From assembly GCF_000428045.1 (NCBI RefSeq), contig NZ_ATZE01000021.1, forward strand, positions 62,001 to 126,000: 64,000 nt of DNA. The letters are read 5' to 3'. The notes under the pieces are model-generated. The model made no database searches. It was not told where the DNA came from and saw only the letters and a list, made by a program, of their open reading frames with translations. The stretch's first letter is position 1. Each line of letters opens with the position of its first letter. Of the stretch, positions 53,433 to 61,627 are shown in pieces. The DNA is from Sedimenticola selenatireducens DSM 17993 (GTDB lineage Bacteria; Pseudomonadota; Gammaproteobacteria; Chromatiales; Chromatiaceae). A program made the translations under genes and the position numbers.

Positions 53433-53727
53433 CCCGGCAACCTCCTTCACAGTCACGGGCATCGGCGTTTTCTGCCGTGACCGGCTGCTTTTTTATACGA
53501 CTCAGATCCCGGTAGATCACGTCGTGCAGCGCCACTTGGCATGCCAACCGTTGCCGGTAGCCATCATTCATTGCGGCAGGTTCTTCGCTTCCCTGCTCCG
53601 ATGGGCCGCCCACCGCTGCAGGGGCCTCCATCGTAAGGGAAGGCTTCTCTTCGCCCGGGTCCGTCGCCGTGTCGGACGAGAAGACACCCAACAACAAGAG
53701 CATCACAATCAACGGTTCCATGGGCAT
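53425..53727 (-). CDS. Small exported ICE protein
   Basis: A protein of about 100 residues with a hydrophobic N terminus (MPMEPLIVMLLLLGVF) that acts as signal or anchor, an acidic Pro/Ala/Glu-rich linker, and a C-terminal helical part ending CEGGCRDE. I take ATG 53727, which overlaps the TAA of the upstream gene (TAATG); ATG 53721 is an alternative with a better-spaced GAGAGG. It overlaps the next gene by 8 nt. The family is not recognised. Confidence 0.7.
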   Translation of the reverse strand: MPMEPLIVMLLLLGVFSSDTATDPGEEKPSLTMEAPAAVGGPSEQGSEEPAAMNDGYRQRLACQVALHDVIYRDLSRIKKQPVTAENADARDCEGGCRDE

Positions 53728-54500
53728 TACCTCTCTGGCGAACCCGAATAGTCCTGACCGTCGGGACTCCGAAACGCAATCCGACCTTGCTGCCGGTCGA
53801 TACGCACGACCTGCCAACCGGAGCGCTGCTCCCCTTCTCGCAGGAAGACGATATGTCCGTTCTGGGAGACGGCGACATAGTCGGCATCATCCCAGCGGTC
53901 GATGGCCTCGATCTGGAATGGCGGCACACTAGCTGCCGGTTTGCGTTGTGCCGGCACCCGCTTTTTGCTGGCGATCCTGAGTCCCTGTAACTCCTTGGCG
54001 ATCCCCTGTAACCGGGATTGGGTATCGGCAATGCGTTGATTCAGCGTTTCATTACCCTGGTGCAACGCCGCGATCGATGCCTGAATCTCGCGGATACCGT
54101 CAGCCAGACTCGCCAACTCAGTGTTCGTGCCTGTCCGTTCGTTCCTCAGGGAGTCGAACCCTTGGCGGATCTGTCCGGACAATCCTTCGATACCGTGCTC
54201 GATCGCCGCAAACGCTGTGTCGGTCGGTGATGGATCCTTGCTAATGCGCATTCCGCTGAGAGTGGCTCCCTCCTCCACCCCTTCATCCAGTGCAGCATGC
54301 TGCTTGATGACGGACGCCTCGTGCTGCCCACCAACCGGATCTAGCAGGATCACCAATACACCAAGGGTGAGCGCGCCGATGACGACAGCCGTCAGCAGGA
54401 TCTTTGTCGGTGACCTTCTCTTACCCGGCTTCTCTGCCGTTTCATGGCCGGTGTCCTGGATCCGGGGCGACGGCGATCCATACTGCAGTTCATCCTCCAT
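53727..54500 (-). CDS. Coiled-coil membrane protein of the ICE pil/tra module
   Basis: A 257-residue bitopic protein: a cytoplasmic basic N terminus, one transmembrane helix (ILLTAVVIGALTLGVLVILL, about 33-52), a long coiled coil (about 85-170), then a small beta-rich C-terminal domain (YVAVSQNGHIVFLREGEQRS). The architecture suits a periplasmic scaffold. Residues of the C-terminal domain recall PilP/TraP-like domains but I cannot name the family. It overlaps the PilL-type gene by 11 nt and is coupled to the small protein downstream. Confidence 0.75.
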   Translation of the reverse strand: MEDELQYGSPSPRIQDTGHETAEKPGKRRSPTKILLTAVVIGALTLGVLVILLDPVGGQHEASVIKQHAALDEGVEEGATLSGMRISKDPSPTDTAFAAIEHGIEGLSGQIRQGFDSLRNERTGTNTELASLADGIREIQASIAALHQGNETLNQRIADTQSRLQGIAKELQGLRIASKKRVPAQRKPAASVPPFQIEAIDRWDDADYVAVSQNGHIVFLREGEQRSGWQVVRIDRQQGRIAFRSPDGQDYSGSPER

Positions 54501-54990
54501 CTCGTGGGCCCTCCTTTATCCAACTCGAATCGATAGTCTGCGCAGCACCCTTCGCCAACGGACACAACTCGAATGAGATCAGCCGATGCTGGGGATCCTG
54601 CACCAGTCGGAAGGCGGGGCCCGCCAGCATTTCCAGGGCGCGGCGCAGGACAATGGGGCCGAACGCTCGATGCACAGCGGGCAGTGGCAAGGCCAACAGG
54701 TCGACGGTATCCGCATTCATCGCCTCCATCGCCTGCAACCGGTAGCCACTACGCAGGAGGAGGTAGCGCACCGCCTCACCCACCGTCTGCACAGACTCCG
54801 GGATCCGGACCGTGATGATCGCGGCCAGCAGATCGGCCTGGGCGACTGTCGCCACGGGGGGCAGGGTCGAATATCGCCCGACCTGCACCTCATCGGCATC
54901 CGCCGATGCATCGGCCGGGACGCATACCCCGCCCAGCCCCATCGCAAGCGCGAATAACGGTCGGGCAATGGCAAAGGGTGCTCTCTTCAT
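54490..54990 (-). CDS. pilL: PilL-type ICE protein (TIGR03748)
   Basis: A 166-residue exported protein with a signal peptide (about 1-29, ADASA) and the PilL N-domain pattern: QVGRYSTLPPVATVAQADLL (about 36-55), VGEAVRYLLLRSGYRL (about 73-88), PLPAVHRAFGPIVLRRALEMLAGPAF. It resembles secretin-associated TcpQ-like domains and is regularly the first gene of this transfer block in PFGI-1-type ICEs. The block to TIGR03747 is one tightly overlapping operon. Confidence 0.85.
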   Translation of the reverse strand: MKRAPFAIARPLFALAMGLGGVCVPADASADADEVQVGRYSTLPPVATVAQADLLAAIITVRIPESVQTVGEAVRYLLLRSGYRLQAMEAMNADTVDLLALPLPAVHRAFGPIVLRRALEMLAGPAFRLVQDPQHRLISFELCPLAKGAAQTIDSSWIKEGPRDGG

Positions 54991-55118
54991 AGTGAAACCA
55001 GGATCATGGGTTTGGGCATTGGGATGCTCACGCTTTTGGAGCCGCTATCATTGCGCCCCGTCTCGATGCTTGAAACGGTAAATCGATGCGATCACCCGCG
55101 CGCTTTTCCGGCCACCGG

Positions 55119-55985
55119 TTAGCGGCCAAGATAAATCGCGCTGACCTGCTCTCGTTCATGCCCCAGTTCCCGGCTGATGGTCTGGCGCGCCTGATGATCC
55201 ATCCGCCTCTGTTCCGGCGTCATCGCCTTGATGCCGGGACCGCCCGCCGCGGGCGCCGGCCAACCGGTGAGTTCCCGGTAGCGCTGTTGGGCGTAGGCGT
55301 GGCGCAGGCCGTGCATCCTGGAGAGTCCGGCGTTGGCGGTATGCCGCTCGTAGACCCTGAGCTGTTGCCGGTAGTTGCGCGCACTGGGTATCAAGGAGCC
55401 GTTCCCGGCCAGGTGCCGGGCACGATCGAGGACCCTGCGCTGGGCATCATTTTTCAGCGGGATAACCCGCGCCTTGCCACCCTTGGTCCAGCTCGCCTTC
55501 AGTCGGATATGATCCCCCTGGTCCGCAAAGCTCGGTTGAAACTTGATCGCCTCTTCGCGTCGCAGCCCGAAGGCCTGCTGCAGTTCCAGGCTCATGCGGA
55601 CATGCTGATCACGCACCTGTTCTAGATCTACCGCGGTCACCGTCCGCGCCTTAGAGTCGTTGCTCACGAATTGCCGATCCGGAATGCCGTAGTGATCATT
55701 TGACCGGGCCACGACGTTCCGGCGATCAACCTTTTGCGCCCACCAGCGAATCACCGTCAGGCGATTCTTGATGGCCCCGGTCGATAGCGCACTTTGTTGC
55801 CACTGCTGGACCAATGCCTCGACATGTTTTGGTTTCAGCGACCGCGCATTCATCCTTCGATAACCCAGCCCGTGGAGTTGATTGGCGATCAGGGTCAATT
55901 GCCGCTCCCGATCCGCCTGGGTCCGGTAGCTGCCGTCGCGATTCCGCCGGCAGAGTTGTTTGAGTTGGTAGTTCAGCTCTCTCAC
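55119..55985 (-). CDS. Tyrosine recombinase/integrase
   Basis: A 288-residue site-specific recombinase. I place the start at GTG 55985 (VRELNYQLK), since the frame above it has no ribosome binding site. An N-terminal SAM-like core-binding domain (about 1-120) is followed by the catalytic domain: Arg in FGLRREEAIK (about 137), Lys in TKGGKARVIPL, HGLRHAYAQQ (about 225) and ELGHEREQVSAIYLGR with the nucleophilic Tyr near the end. All catalytic residues are present. It lies internally in the ICE between the pilL block and accessory genes, so it may be an accessory recombinase rather than the main integrase. Confidence 0.88.
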   Translation of the reverse strand: MRELNYQLKQLCRRNRDGSYRTQADRERQLTLIANQLHGLGYRRMNARSLKPKHVEALVQQWQQSALSTGAIKNRLTVIRWWAQKVDRRNVVARSNDHYGIPDRQFVSNDSKARTVTAVDLEQVRDQHVRMSLELQQAFGLRREEAIKFQPSFADQGDHIRLKASWTKGGKARVIPLKNDAQRRVLDRARHLAGNGSLIPSARNYRQQLRVYERHTANAGLSRMHGLRHAYAQQRYRELTGWPAPAAGGPGIKAMTPEQRRMDHQARQTISRELGHEREQVSAIYLGR

Positions 55986-56180
55986 AGTGTGCTCGCTTTC
56001 AGGTAAGTGTTTCTGACAACCCAGGGGCCGTAGCCGTCTGGGAAGAGCAAGGACCGCTTGTCCTGGGGACCTATGCAACTGTGTAAACGCCGAAACAGGA
56101 CTGTTTCAGCCGGTACGCGGTTACATGGCGGTATCGCTTGCGCTAAAAGTCATGGGACACCACTCCCATTCGACCTGAAT

Positions 56181-56256
56181 GTGCCTGGTCACAGGCAACA
56201 CGGGTTCCCCCTGTTGGGGTTGGTCCGCGTAGACCAACATGCCCATGGATGGGCAT
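56181..56256. repeat. Tandem hairpin cluster
   Basis: Four consecutive dyads in 76 nt: TGCCTG-GTCA-CAGGCA (56182-56197), CCCC-TGTT-GGGG (56208-56219), GTTGGTC-CGCGTA-GACCAAC (56219-56238) and ATGCCCAT-GG-ATGGGCAT (56239-56256). Packed stem-loops are usual in oriT, single-strand origins and structured RNAs. Confidence 0.75.
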
Positions 56257-56611
56257 CCTTCGATCGTGGATAGACATCACCTCCTTGGAATTGAGCGGAC
56301 AGCGTCCGCGGGGTTTAGGGGAAAATGAACGTCGAAGACACCCTACCGGGTGGTCGTCTCGGCTCGTCGCGTGAATGCAGGCTGATGCCTGGGTCAAGAG
56401 CAGACCTTGCGGTCCGTATTGGCTGGAAGATGGATCAACGGCCGAAGCCGTAGCGCGTCAAATGATCCGGATGCGCTCAAGCGCCACTGTACCCGCAGTG
56501 GCCACGGTTAAATCCGCTGGAATCTGGCCATCGAGGGCGGCAGTATAGGAACGCATCACGTACCCGTCACGGCCAAATCCAGTCGCAAACCCGCACGGTT
56601 TCCGGGAGCGT

Positions 56612-56654
56612 CGCCCTCGTCACTACACCGCTGCGCTCACTAGTGACGAGGGCG
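56612..56654. repeat. Perfect 14-bp inverted repeat
   Basis: CGCCCTCGTCACTA and its exact inverse TAGTGACGAGGGCG around a 15-nt loop. No T tract follows on either strand, so a simple terminator is unlikely. Confidence 0.8.
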
Positions 56655-56906
56655 CTTCGCTGCAATCCAAGCAGACCGCCAGGCTCACGCCTGTCATGCC
56701 GCATGGTAATGACGGTCGGCACGGGCTTGCAGAGCAGAACGGCCTGACCACAGGGACCCACAGGCGCCGCTGAAGCGGCCCCGCCCTTGGCTGCGCGAGT
56801 GAAGGGGCTCGCTACGCCGTGTCGGGCAAGGCCTGTGGACTCTGTGGACAGCCCGAATAGTGGTACGTGATGGGTGGTGCGGTAATGTAAGGGTGCGAAC
56901 AAGCGA

Positions 56907-56927
56907 AGTGGTTACAGTGTAACCACT
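56907..56927. promoter_or_regulatory. 9-bp dyad near the toxin gene end
   Basis: AGTGGTTAC-AGT-GTAACCACT, a perfect dyad of operator size, 52 nt past the stop of the toxin gene. It could be a relaxase/recombinase site or a regulator site; it lies downstream of, not before, the toxin-antitoxin operon. Confidence 0.5.
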
Positions 56928-56978
56928 CCATTGTCTCAGCTCGGCTTAGACAGTCCGCTCAGATAGCACAGCAAATCT

Positions 56979-57305
56979 TCACGTGCTCGACGGGCCTTCC
57001 TGGTCAGTCGTGGGAAGATGCAGTAGACGCTCGCTGCGCCAGACACGGACAATCCTCACCCGCTGGGGATCGCGCCGGTACACAATGCGAAATGGCGGTT
57101 GGATGAGTTCCCGCAGAAAGGACTGATCAAATTCGGGCACCACCCGGCCCAGATCGGGATGGTCGGCTAAGGCCTGGACGCGCTGGAAGACTTCCGCCAC
57201 CAGCCTCGCCCCAACATCAGGTACCCCTTGCTCGGCATACCAGGCTCGGACCGCCTCGAGATCGCGAAGCGCGGATTCAGCAAAACTGATGGTCACTGTG
57301 GGCAT
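56979..57305 (-). CDS. ParE/RelE-family toxin
   Basis: A 108-residue toxin of the ParE/RelE superfamily. Family features: ALRDLEAVRAWYAEQG (N-terminal helices), FQRVQALADHPDLGRVVPEF, RELIQPPFRIVYRRDPQRVRIVRVWRSERLL (C-terminal sheet). The ParE-type pattern suggests gyrase poisoning, but RelE-type ribosome-dependent RNA cleavage cannot be excluded. It follows the antitoxin gene by 7 nt. The pair would stabilise the element in its host. Confidence 0.9.
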   Translation of the reverse strand: MPTVTISFAESALRDLEAVRAWYAEQGVPDVGARLVAEVFQRVQALADHPDLGRVVPEFDQSFLRELIQPPFRIVYRRDPQRVRIVRVWRSERLLHLPTTDQEGPSST

Positions 57306-57312
57306 GTAACGA

Positions 57313-57579
57313 CTAAAGACCGAGCCGCGCCTTGGCCTCGTCGAGGGATACCTCGCGCCCCGCCTCCAAGTCCGCCAGCCCTGCGATCACTGCGCGCATG
57401 AAGGCCCGCTCTTCCTCGGCTTTCTCGTAATCAGCGACCGACTGGACCACCGCGACACCCCGACCCCGGCTGGTCAGCAACACGGGTCGGTGAGCCTCTG
57501 TGGTGTGCTTCACCACGCGGCCCGGGTTCACCTTCAGATCCGTCAAGGGAACCAAATCCTCGGAAAATTTGATAGTCAT
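57313..57579 (-). CDS. Phd/YefM-family antitoxin
   Basis: An 88-residue antitoxin. The start is ATG 57579 (MTIKFSEDLV) with TGGAGG upstream. The Phd/YefM pattern is visible: PLTDLKVNPGRVVKHTTEAH, RPVLLTSRGRGVAVVQSVADYE, then a helical C-terminal toxin-binding tail (EEERAFMRAVIAGLADLEAG). It neutralises the ParE/RelE-type toxin encoded next and autoregulates the operon. Confidence 0.92.
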   Translation of the reverse strand: MTIKFSEDLVPLTDLKVNPGRVVKHTTEAHRPVLLTSRGRGVAVVQSVADYEKAEEERAFMRAVIAGLADLEAGREVSLDEAKARLGL

Positions 57580-57856
57580 GATTGCCTCCACAAAAACCTG
57601 TAATAAGTACTAACAATAGCACCTGTTATATGGACCCTCAATAGGTCTCTTAATATAGAATGGGGTTGGGGATAAGGTGTCGCGCTGACCTGCCCCTTCC
57701 GCCAAGACTTCATAGAAATCAGACGCACGAGGCTGTGACCCTGTTACAAGCGCACCTCGCCACAGTACGGTATTTTGGAATAGGAATATTGATACCAACC
57801 CAAATACAGAATATAATTCTTAGCTAGTTTTCACCACCAATCAGGGATGATCTGAC
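57580..57856. other. Intergenic region upstream of the toxin-antitoxin operon
   Basis: About 275 nt, AT-rich next to the antitoxin gene, presumably holding its promoter and operator. No clear consensus or strong dyad was found. GC composition drops after 57780 at the edge of the next accessory segment. Confidence 0.3.
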
Positions 57857-58030
57857 ATGTCAAATTGGACGACAATGGAAATCTGCTTTATTGCAATGCT
57901 GGGCGCAGCATCGATGCCGACATTCATAGCGACAGTCTGGATTGCAGTACTGTTAGTGATCGTATTTTTGGGGCCGAAAATCCATCCGGTTTTTGCGGAT
58001 CGAGATATTAAACCTGGGCAGAATTCTTGA
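57857..58030 (+). CDS. Possible 57-residue membrane peptide
   Basis: A short plus-strand frame starting MSNWTTMEICFIAMLGAASM, with one strong hydrophobic segment (TFIATVWIAVLLVIVFLG) and a polar tail. AGGG precedes the ATG by eleven bases. It is isolated between divergent minus-strand genes, so expression is uncertain. It resembles no family I can name. Confidence 0.35.
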   Translation: MSNWTTMEICFIAMLGAASMPTFIATVWIAVLLVIVFLGPKIHPVFADRDIKPGQNS

Positions 58031-58091
58031 CCACTACTGGCCCCAGCCCTCGGCACCTGTCAATTGAGAATCGGCTATTTCCCATTACTGG

Positions 58092-58688
58092 TTAACGCGG
58101 CCACCGCTGGAGGGCTCGCTCTACCCGCCTCCAATGCTGTTCCACCCGTGCCGACGCGAGTTCTTCGCTCTTATACAGCGACAGCATCTCCAGCCGACAT
58201 TGTGGCGCGCAGGTTCCGACAACAGCGGTCTTGAGTACCCGCTTGACGGGCTGGCGCAACACGAAACGATCCACCCACCATGGAGATCCGAGCGAAGTAA
58301 CGGCCAGCATATGGCGGAGGTGATTCAGCCGCGGCGTAATACGGCCGTACTCATCCGCATGGTCATACGCCACACCTGGCGCCCACACCCGATCAAACCA
58401 GCCCTTGAGGATGGCGGGAAACCCAAACCACCAAGTGGGGAACACCAACACGATGGCTTCCGCAACCAGTAGCCGTTCAATCTGCTCTGATACCTGCTGG
58501 GCAGAGTAAGGGCCCACGTAGTAACTGCGCCGTTCGGCTTCTGTAAGGGAAGCACCAAAACCCTCACCGTAGAGGTCTTCCACCTCAATCGCGTGCCCTG
58601 CGCCCTCAAGCACTCGGACGGCACGCTCCGCGAGAGCTGAACACAGGCTTTCTGAAAGCGGATGGGCTTTTACTACAAGGCACTTCAT
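58092..58688 (-). CDS. NAD(P)H-dependent oxidoreductase, flavodoxin-like fold (NQO/MdaB type)
   Basis: A 198-residue flavoprotein of the Flavodoxin_2 family. Landmarks: the phosphate-binding start VVKAHPLSESLCSAL (about 5-19), VFPTWWFGFPAILKGWFDRV (about 82-101), which contacts the isoalloxazine ring, and GPYSAQQVSEQIERL. It reduces quinones or nitroaromatics by two electrons with NAD(P)H, protecting against redox cycling. Whether it serves the hydroxybenzoquinone pathway 10 kb away on the same element is speculation. It lies alone, with GC like the backbone. Confidence 0.88.
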   Translation of the reverse strand: MKCLVVKAHPLSESLCSALAERAVRVLEGAGHAIEVEDLYGEGFGASLTEAERRSYYVGPYSAQQVSEQIERLLVAEAIVLVFPTWWFGFPAILKGWFDRVWAPGVAYDHADEYGRITPRLNHLRHMLAVTSLGSPWWVDRFVLRQPVKRVLKTAVVGTCAPQCRLEMLSLYKSEELASARVEQHWRRVERALQRWPR

Positions 58689-58731
58689 TTGATTGCTGGT
58701 TCCTCTTTGTCAATTGACGCTAACACCAAGC

Positions 58732-59154
58732 TCAACGAAGAATTCTCGCCATTTGAAGGATTCCCTCCTCGCGTGCTGTAATGATAAAACCCAGCCGCTC
58801 ATACAAGCACCTTGCGGGGTTATCCGAAAATGTCGTAAGCCGAATAACTTCTCTGTCATACCGCTTCAATAGTTGCTCAAGGATCTCAGTGCCCATACCC
58901 CTGCCGTGCAGGAAAGGCGACAACTGGATATTTTCAATGTATATCCCTTGATCATCGCGTTTCATGCTCAGATAGCCAACTCTTCGCTCATTCATAATCA
59001 CAATGGAGACGTTTCCAGGATTGAATCCTTTGCGAAATTCAGCTGGAACCCATCCGCCCCAATGGCGACAGAATAGATCATGCATGTTCCGCTTAGTGAG
59101 CCTGTAACAGTACTGATAGTCTGCGTCGCAGGCGGGACGGATTGAATATTTCAT
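58732..59154 (-). CDS. GNAT-family N-acetyltransferase
   Basis: A 140-residue acetyltransferase. I take ATG 59154 (MKYSIRPAC); ten further upstream codons are open. The acetyl-CoA motif A is visible as IQLSPFLHGRGMGTEIL (about 84-100), with the Q/RxxGxG/A loop as HGRGMG, and FSDNPARCLYERLGF (about 115-129) as motif B. The substrate is unknown. GC is lower than the backbone, in line with an acquired block that runs on to 61 kb. Confidence 0.85.
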   Translation of the reverse strand: MKYSIRPACDADYQYCYRLTKRNMHDLFCRHWGGWVPAEFRKGFNPGNVSIVIMNERRVGYLSMKRDDQGIYIENIQLSPFLHGRGMGTEILEQLLKRYDREVIRLTTFSDNPARCLYERLGFIITAREEGILQMARILR

Positions 59155-59189
59155 TCGCACACCAATGATAATCCTGTAGCCCAACGGCG

Positions 59190-60050
59190 CTAATCTGCCG
59201 TGCGGCTTTCTGCGTCGGCTTTATTAGCTTCGTTATGTGAGCCCTCGATACCAGAGATATTTGAAAAGTCGATAATTGTCGGCAGCTTAATAAGCCCTGA
59301 CTGTACTATTGCAAAAATCACAGCGATTATAGTTAGCCAGAGCATCTTTCTTTGAAGCTTCACGGCTTCGGTATGGCGCCTTTCGTCTTCTTCGTATTTT
59401 TCGATCGTGCTAATAGCCTCGCCGGAAACAACATATTCACTGTTTACTTTTCTCAGTTCACCCGACGATACGAGAGAGTCCAGATAGAGTTCAAGTTTTT
59501 TGTGCTGCACTTCCCAAGACGGATGCGAAAACAATCTCATGGAATAGAGCTTGGACATTAAATCAAGAGAATCAATTCCGTCATGCGCGCTATCCAATTG
59601 ATCTTCCATCATCAATCGCAGAAGTTCCATTCTCCTCTTTGTAACGAGTTTACGTTTATTGAAAAAATACTGAAAGGTACTATCTATGTATCGATATATA
59701 TGAATCTTGAGGTAAATGAGCTTTGTAAGGTACTGCCAGGCAGCATCATAAATACTGTCATATATGACTTCAGATAGACCATAATAATGCGTAATTCTTA
59801 AAGTCCCATTCTTCAAGTCTGAAATGGGGATAGTGGCTTTGTCGGCGTAAGACTTTCCATCATATTTTAGCCCGATCAGAACATCGCCACTAATTGCGGT
59901 CGCGACAAAATACGGTGAATCACTTTGATCTAGAGCTACCACATAGCAATTCACTTCTTCCCCTTTCTTGCCAGAGCGGGGAATTTGTGATTCACATACC
60001 CTATTGATAAGACGTGGCAGTAACCACCTATATATGAGTTCCTTTATCAA
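59190..60050 (-). CDS. Unknown protein with C-terminal membrane helix
   Basis: A 286-residue protein I do not recognise. The N-terminal 100 residues form an alpha/beta region (CYVVALDQSDSPYFVATAIS). The middle is helical and charged, with a possible winged-helix-like segment (VQHKKLELYLDSLVSSGELR, about 180-200). One clear transmembrane helix lies near the C terminus (MLWLTIIAVIFAIVQSGLI, about 236-254), followed by a short polar tail. Low GC and no family link to the ICE backbone suggest recent gain. Its place beside another unknown gene in an ICE accessory slot would fit a defence or stress role, but nothing in the sequence shows this. Confidence 0.7.
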   Translation of the reverse strand: MIKELIYRWLLPRLINRVCESQIPRSGKKGEEVNCYVVALDQSDSPYFVATAISGDVLIGLKYDGKSYADKATIPISDLKNGTLRITHYYGLSEVIYDSIYDAAWQYLTKLIYLKIHIYRYIDSTFQYFFNKRKLVTKRRMELLRLMMEDQLDSAHDGIDSLDLMSKLYSMRLFSHPSWEVQHKKLELYLDSLVSSGELRKVNSEYVVSGEAISTIEKYEEDERRHTEAVKLQRKMLWLTIIAVIFAIVQSGLIKLPTIIDFSNISGIEGSHNEANKADAESRTAD

Positions 60051-60147
60051 AGCTAAATCCTACTGTTCAGCAAACGCATACCACCCGCAATAAACTACGT
60101 AAGAAACGAGTGTTCGGCGGCCGCAGGAAGCGAATTTAATAGCCTCG

Positions 60148-61053
60148 CTAGAAGGCTTTCTGCGCCATTCGTTGGTGTAGTTGATTGATCTCATCTTCGC
60201 CCAGTGTTGGGAAGAGCTGGGCACCGAGGGACATGTTTATGCTCACTCCTCCATTTTCCCAATACCCAGGCTCCATCTTCAAAGCACACCATAAAGCCGC
60301 CAACGCCTTGTCGCGTGTGCAGAAAGTTATGCTGCCGATACCGAGCCCATTTGCTATAGCAAGATACTCCAAGGCCCTTAGGTCGCTGATTGTATTGTGC
60401 GCTCTCTTTTCATCGTAGTATTCAGTTGGTTTTATGATTCGTCTACCAATCGATTGTTCGTTTCCGTCGCGAGACTCATACAGACAGGACAGCGCTACGA
60501 TAAGTGGTAGAGAAAAAACTTCCAACCCGGAACTAGAACAAAGTGAAAAAAGATTATCCTCAACACTCCGCAGTTCGGATGATTTATTTCGCCGCGCCAG
60601 CAGTGAAGCCGCGCCAACTAAGAACGCTCGTTCGTTTTCGTACCTTACTGTCAAATCTTCGACCGTTGAGTAAGCTGCTTGATAAGCATCTTGGACGAAG
60701 TTTACGACCTGGGCGTTGGGTAGGTGCTTACGGATGTATTCGCACGCAGTATCAAAAGAAGCACAGAACTCTTCGTAAGAAGGAACCGCACCTTCCTCCC
60801 CCTCAAGTGCACACAATACCGGATTTAGTATACACTGCGACCTGTTCAAGAAGCTTAGCCACCATCTGTTTGCTTCGGCATCTTGACGAGTACTAAGGCC
60901 AGAAACAGACGACAGAACACTCAAAATATTCCGATCGATTAGAAGCATACCGCTGAATGCGAGCGAAAGCGGATAATAACCTCCGATCACCAGCGCATAA
61001 GCATTGACGGGATGATCGAATTGAAGCGTTAATTTGATGCGAACTTTGTCCAT
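60148..61053 (-). CDS. Unknown protein
   Basis: A 301-residue soluble protein, not recognised. A beta-containing N terminus (MDKVRIKLTLQFDHPVNAYAL) is followed by a mostly helical body. The second half includes LIVALSCLYESRDGNEQSIG and TISDLRALEYLAIANGLGI and ends near FCTRDKALAALWCALKM. The pattern of a late TRDKALA with earlier conserved acidic positions recalls PIN-like nucleases, where an acidic residue after a hydrophobic strand starts the domain, but this is only a loose resemblance. It is in the same low-GC block as the preceding gene. Confidence 0.68.
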   Translation of the reverse strand: MDKVRIKLTLQFDHPVNAYALVIGGYYPLSLAFSGMLLIDRNILSVLSSVSGLSTRQDAEANRWWLSFLNRSQCILNPVLCALEGEEGAVPSYEEFCASFDTACEYIRKHLPNAQVVNFVQDAYQAAYSTVEDLTVRYENERAFLVGAASLLARRNKSSELRSVEDNLFSLCSSSGLEVFSLPLIVALSCLYESRDGNEQSIGRRIIKPTEYYDEKRAHNTISDLRALEYLAIANGLGIGSITFCTRDKALAALWCALKMEPGYWENGGVSINMSLGAQLFPTLGEDEINQLHQRMAQKAF

Positions 61054-61627
61054 CCTCGCTTTTCTCTGCTTACGCGGCGGAGATACCGGATTGGAATCGT
61101 ATTCAGCATCCTGCCAAGCCGATATTTCTTATATCTCAACAGGCTACCAGACAATGAGGGTGGGAGGAAATAGTTTCTTTACTGTGCCGGAAGATTGGAA
61201 TTTATGGGATTGAAATTGCCTTTTCCTGCTGGCAGCGGCCCAATTAAAGCGATAAGCATTACCTTATTCTTAATCACCTCTACATAAACCAGGACCGACA
61301 GGTCACTGAACATACTCCATCCATGAGTCACTTCGAAGAAAGGGCCCACCCATTAATCGCCCCGGTTGGCTAAGCCAACCATCCCATCACCAGCAATTAA
61401 CTGTCAAATCACCCACCCTGATCAGATCCGGAAAGACACGACAGGTGCTCGCCGCGCCACACCCAGACAACCCTCACTCGGTGAGGATCACACCGGTTCA
61501 TGATCCGAAGAGGAAAACGCCCGGACAAGCGGGGCGTTATAATTGATTACAACGAATGCAACGTGGTTTATTTCACCGCCTTGAATCCATCAATGGCGTA
61601 GTCGACCCGCCCTGGAACGGGCCAGCC
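61054..61627. other. Intergenic region with toxin gene remnant
   Basis: 574 nt between the low-GC accessory block and the backbone gene at 61.6 kb. Apart from the ParE-like remnant at about 61433-61502 I see nothing coding. The composition change at about 61380 probably marks the edge of the accessory block. Confidence 0.4.
61433..61502 (-). pseudogene. Remnant of a ParE/RelE-family toxin gene
   Basis: The minus strand reads NRCDPHRVRVVWVWRGEHL, which matches the C-terminal strand region of the intact toxin at 57.0 kb (YRRDPQRVRIVRVWRSERL) at 12 of 19 positions, followed soon by a stop. Nothing of the N-terminal half or of an antitoxin is visible. It is a decayed second copy, not a gene. Confidence 0.7.

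Larger units (their letters stand above)
55986..56978. other. Non-coding, hairpin-rich region; oriT candidate
   Basis: About 1 kb with no credible gene in a densely coding element. It holds a string of hairpins at 56181-56256, a perfect 14-bp inverted repeat at 56612-56654 and a 9-bp dyad at 56907-56927. An 84-codon frame (56143-56397, minus) overlaps the hairpins; its inner ATG near 56276 follows AAGGAGGTG, so a short peptide is not excluded. Transfer origins, single-strand origins or a structured RNA would look like this. Confidence 0.5.

Noticed and set aside
56143-56397. 84-codon minus-strand gene in the non-coding region
   Set aside because: The residues mirror the hairpins (palindromic codons) and no family resemblance is seen. 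A shorter peptide from the inner ATG after AAGGAGGTG is not excluded.
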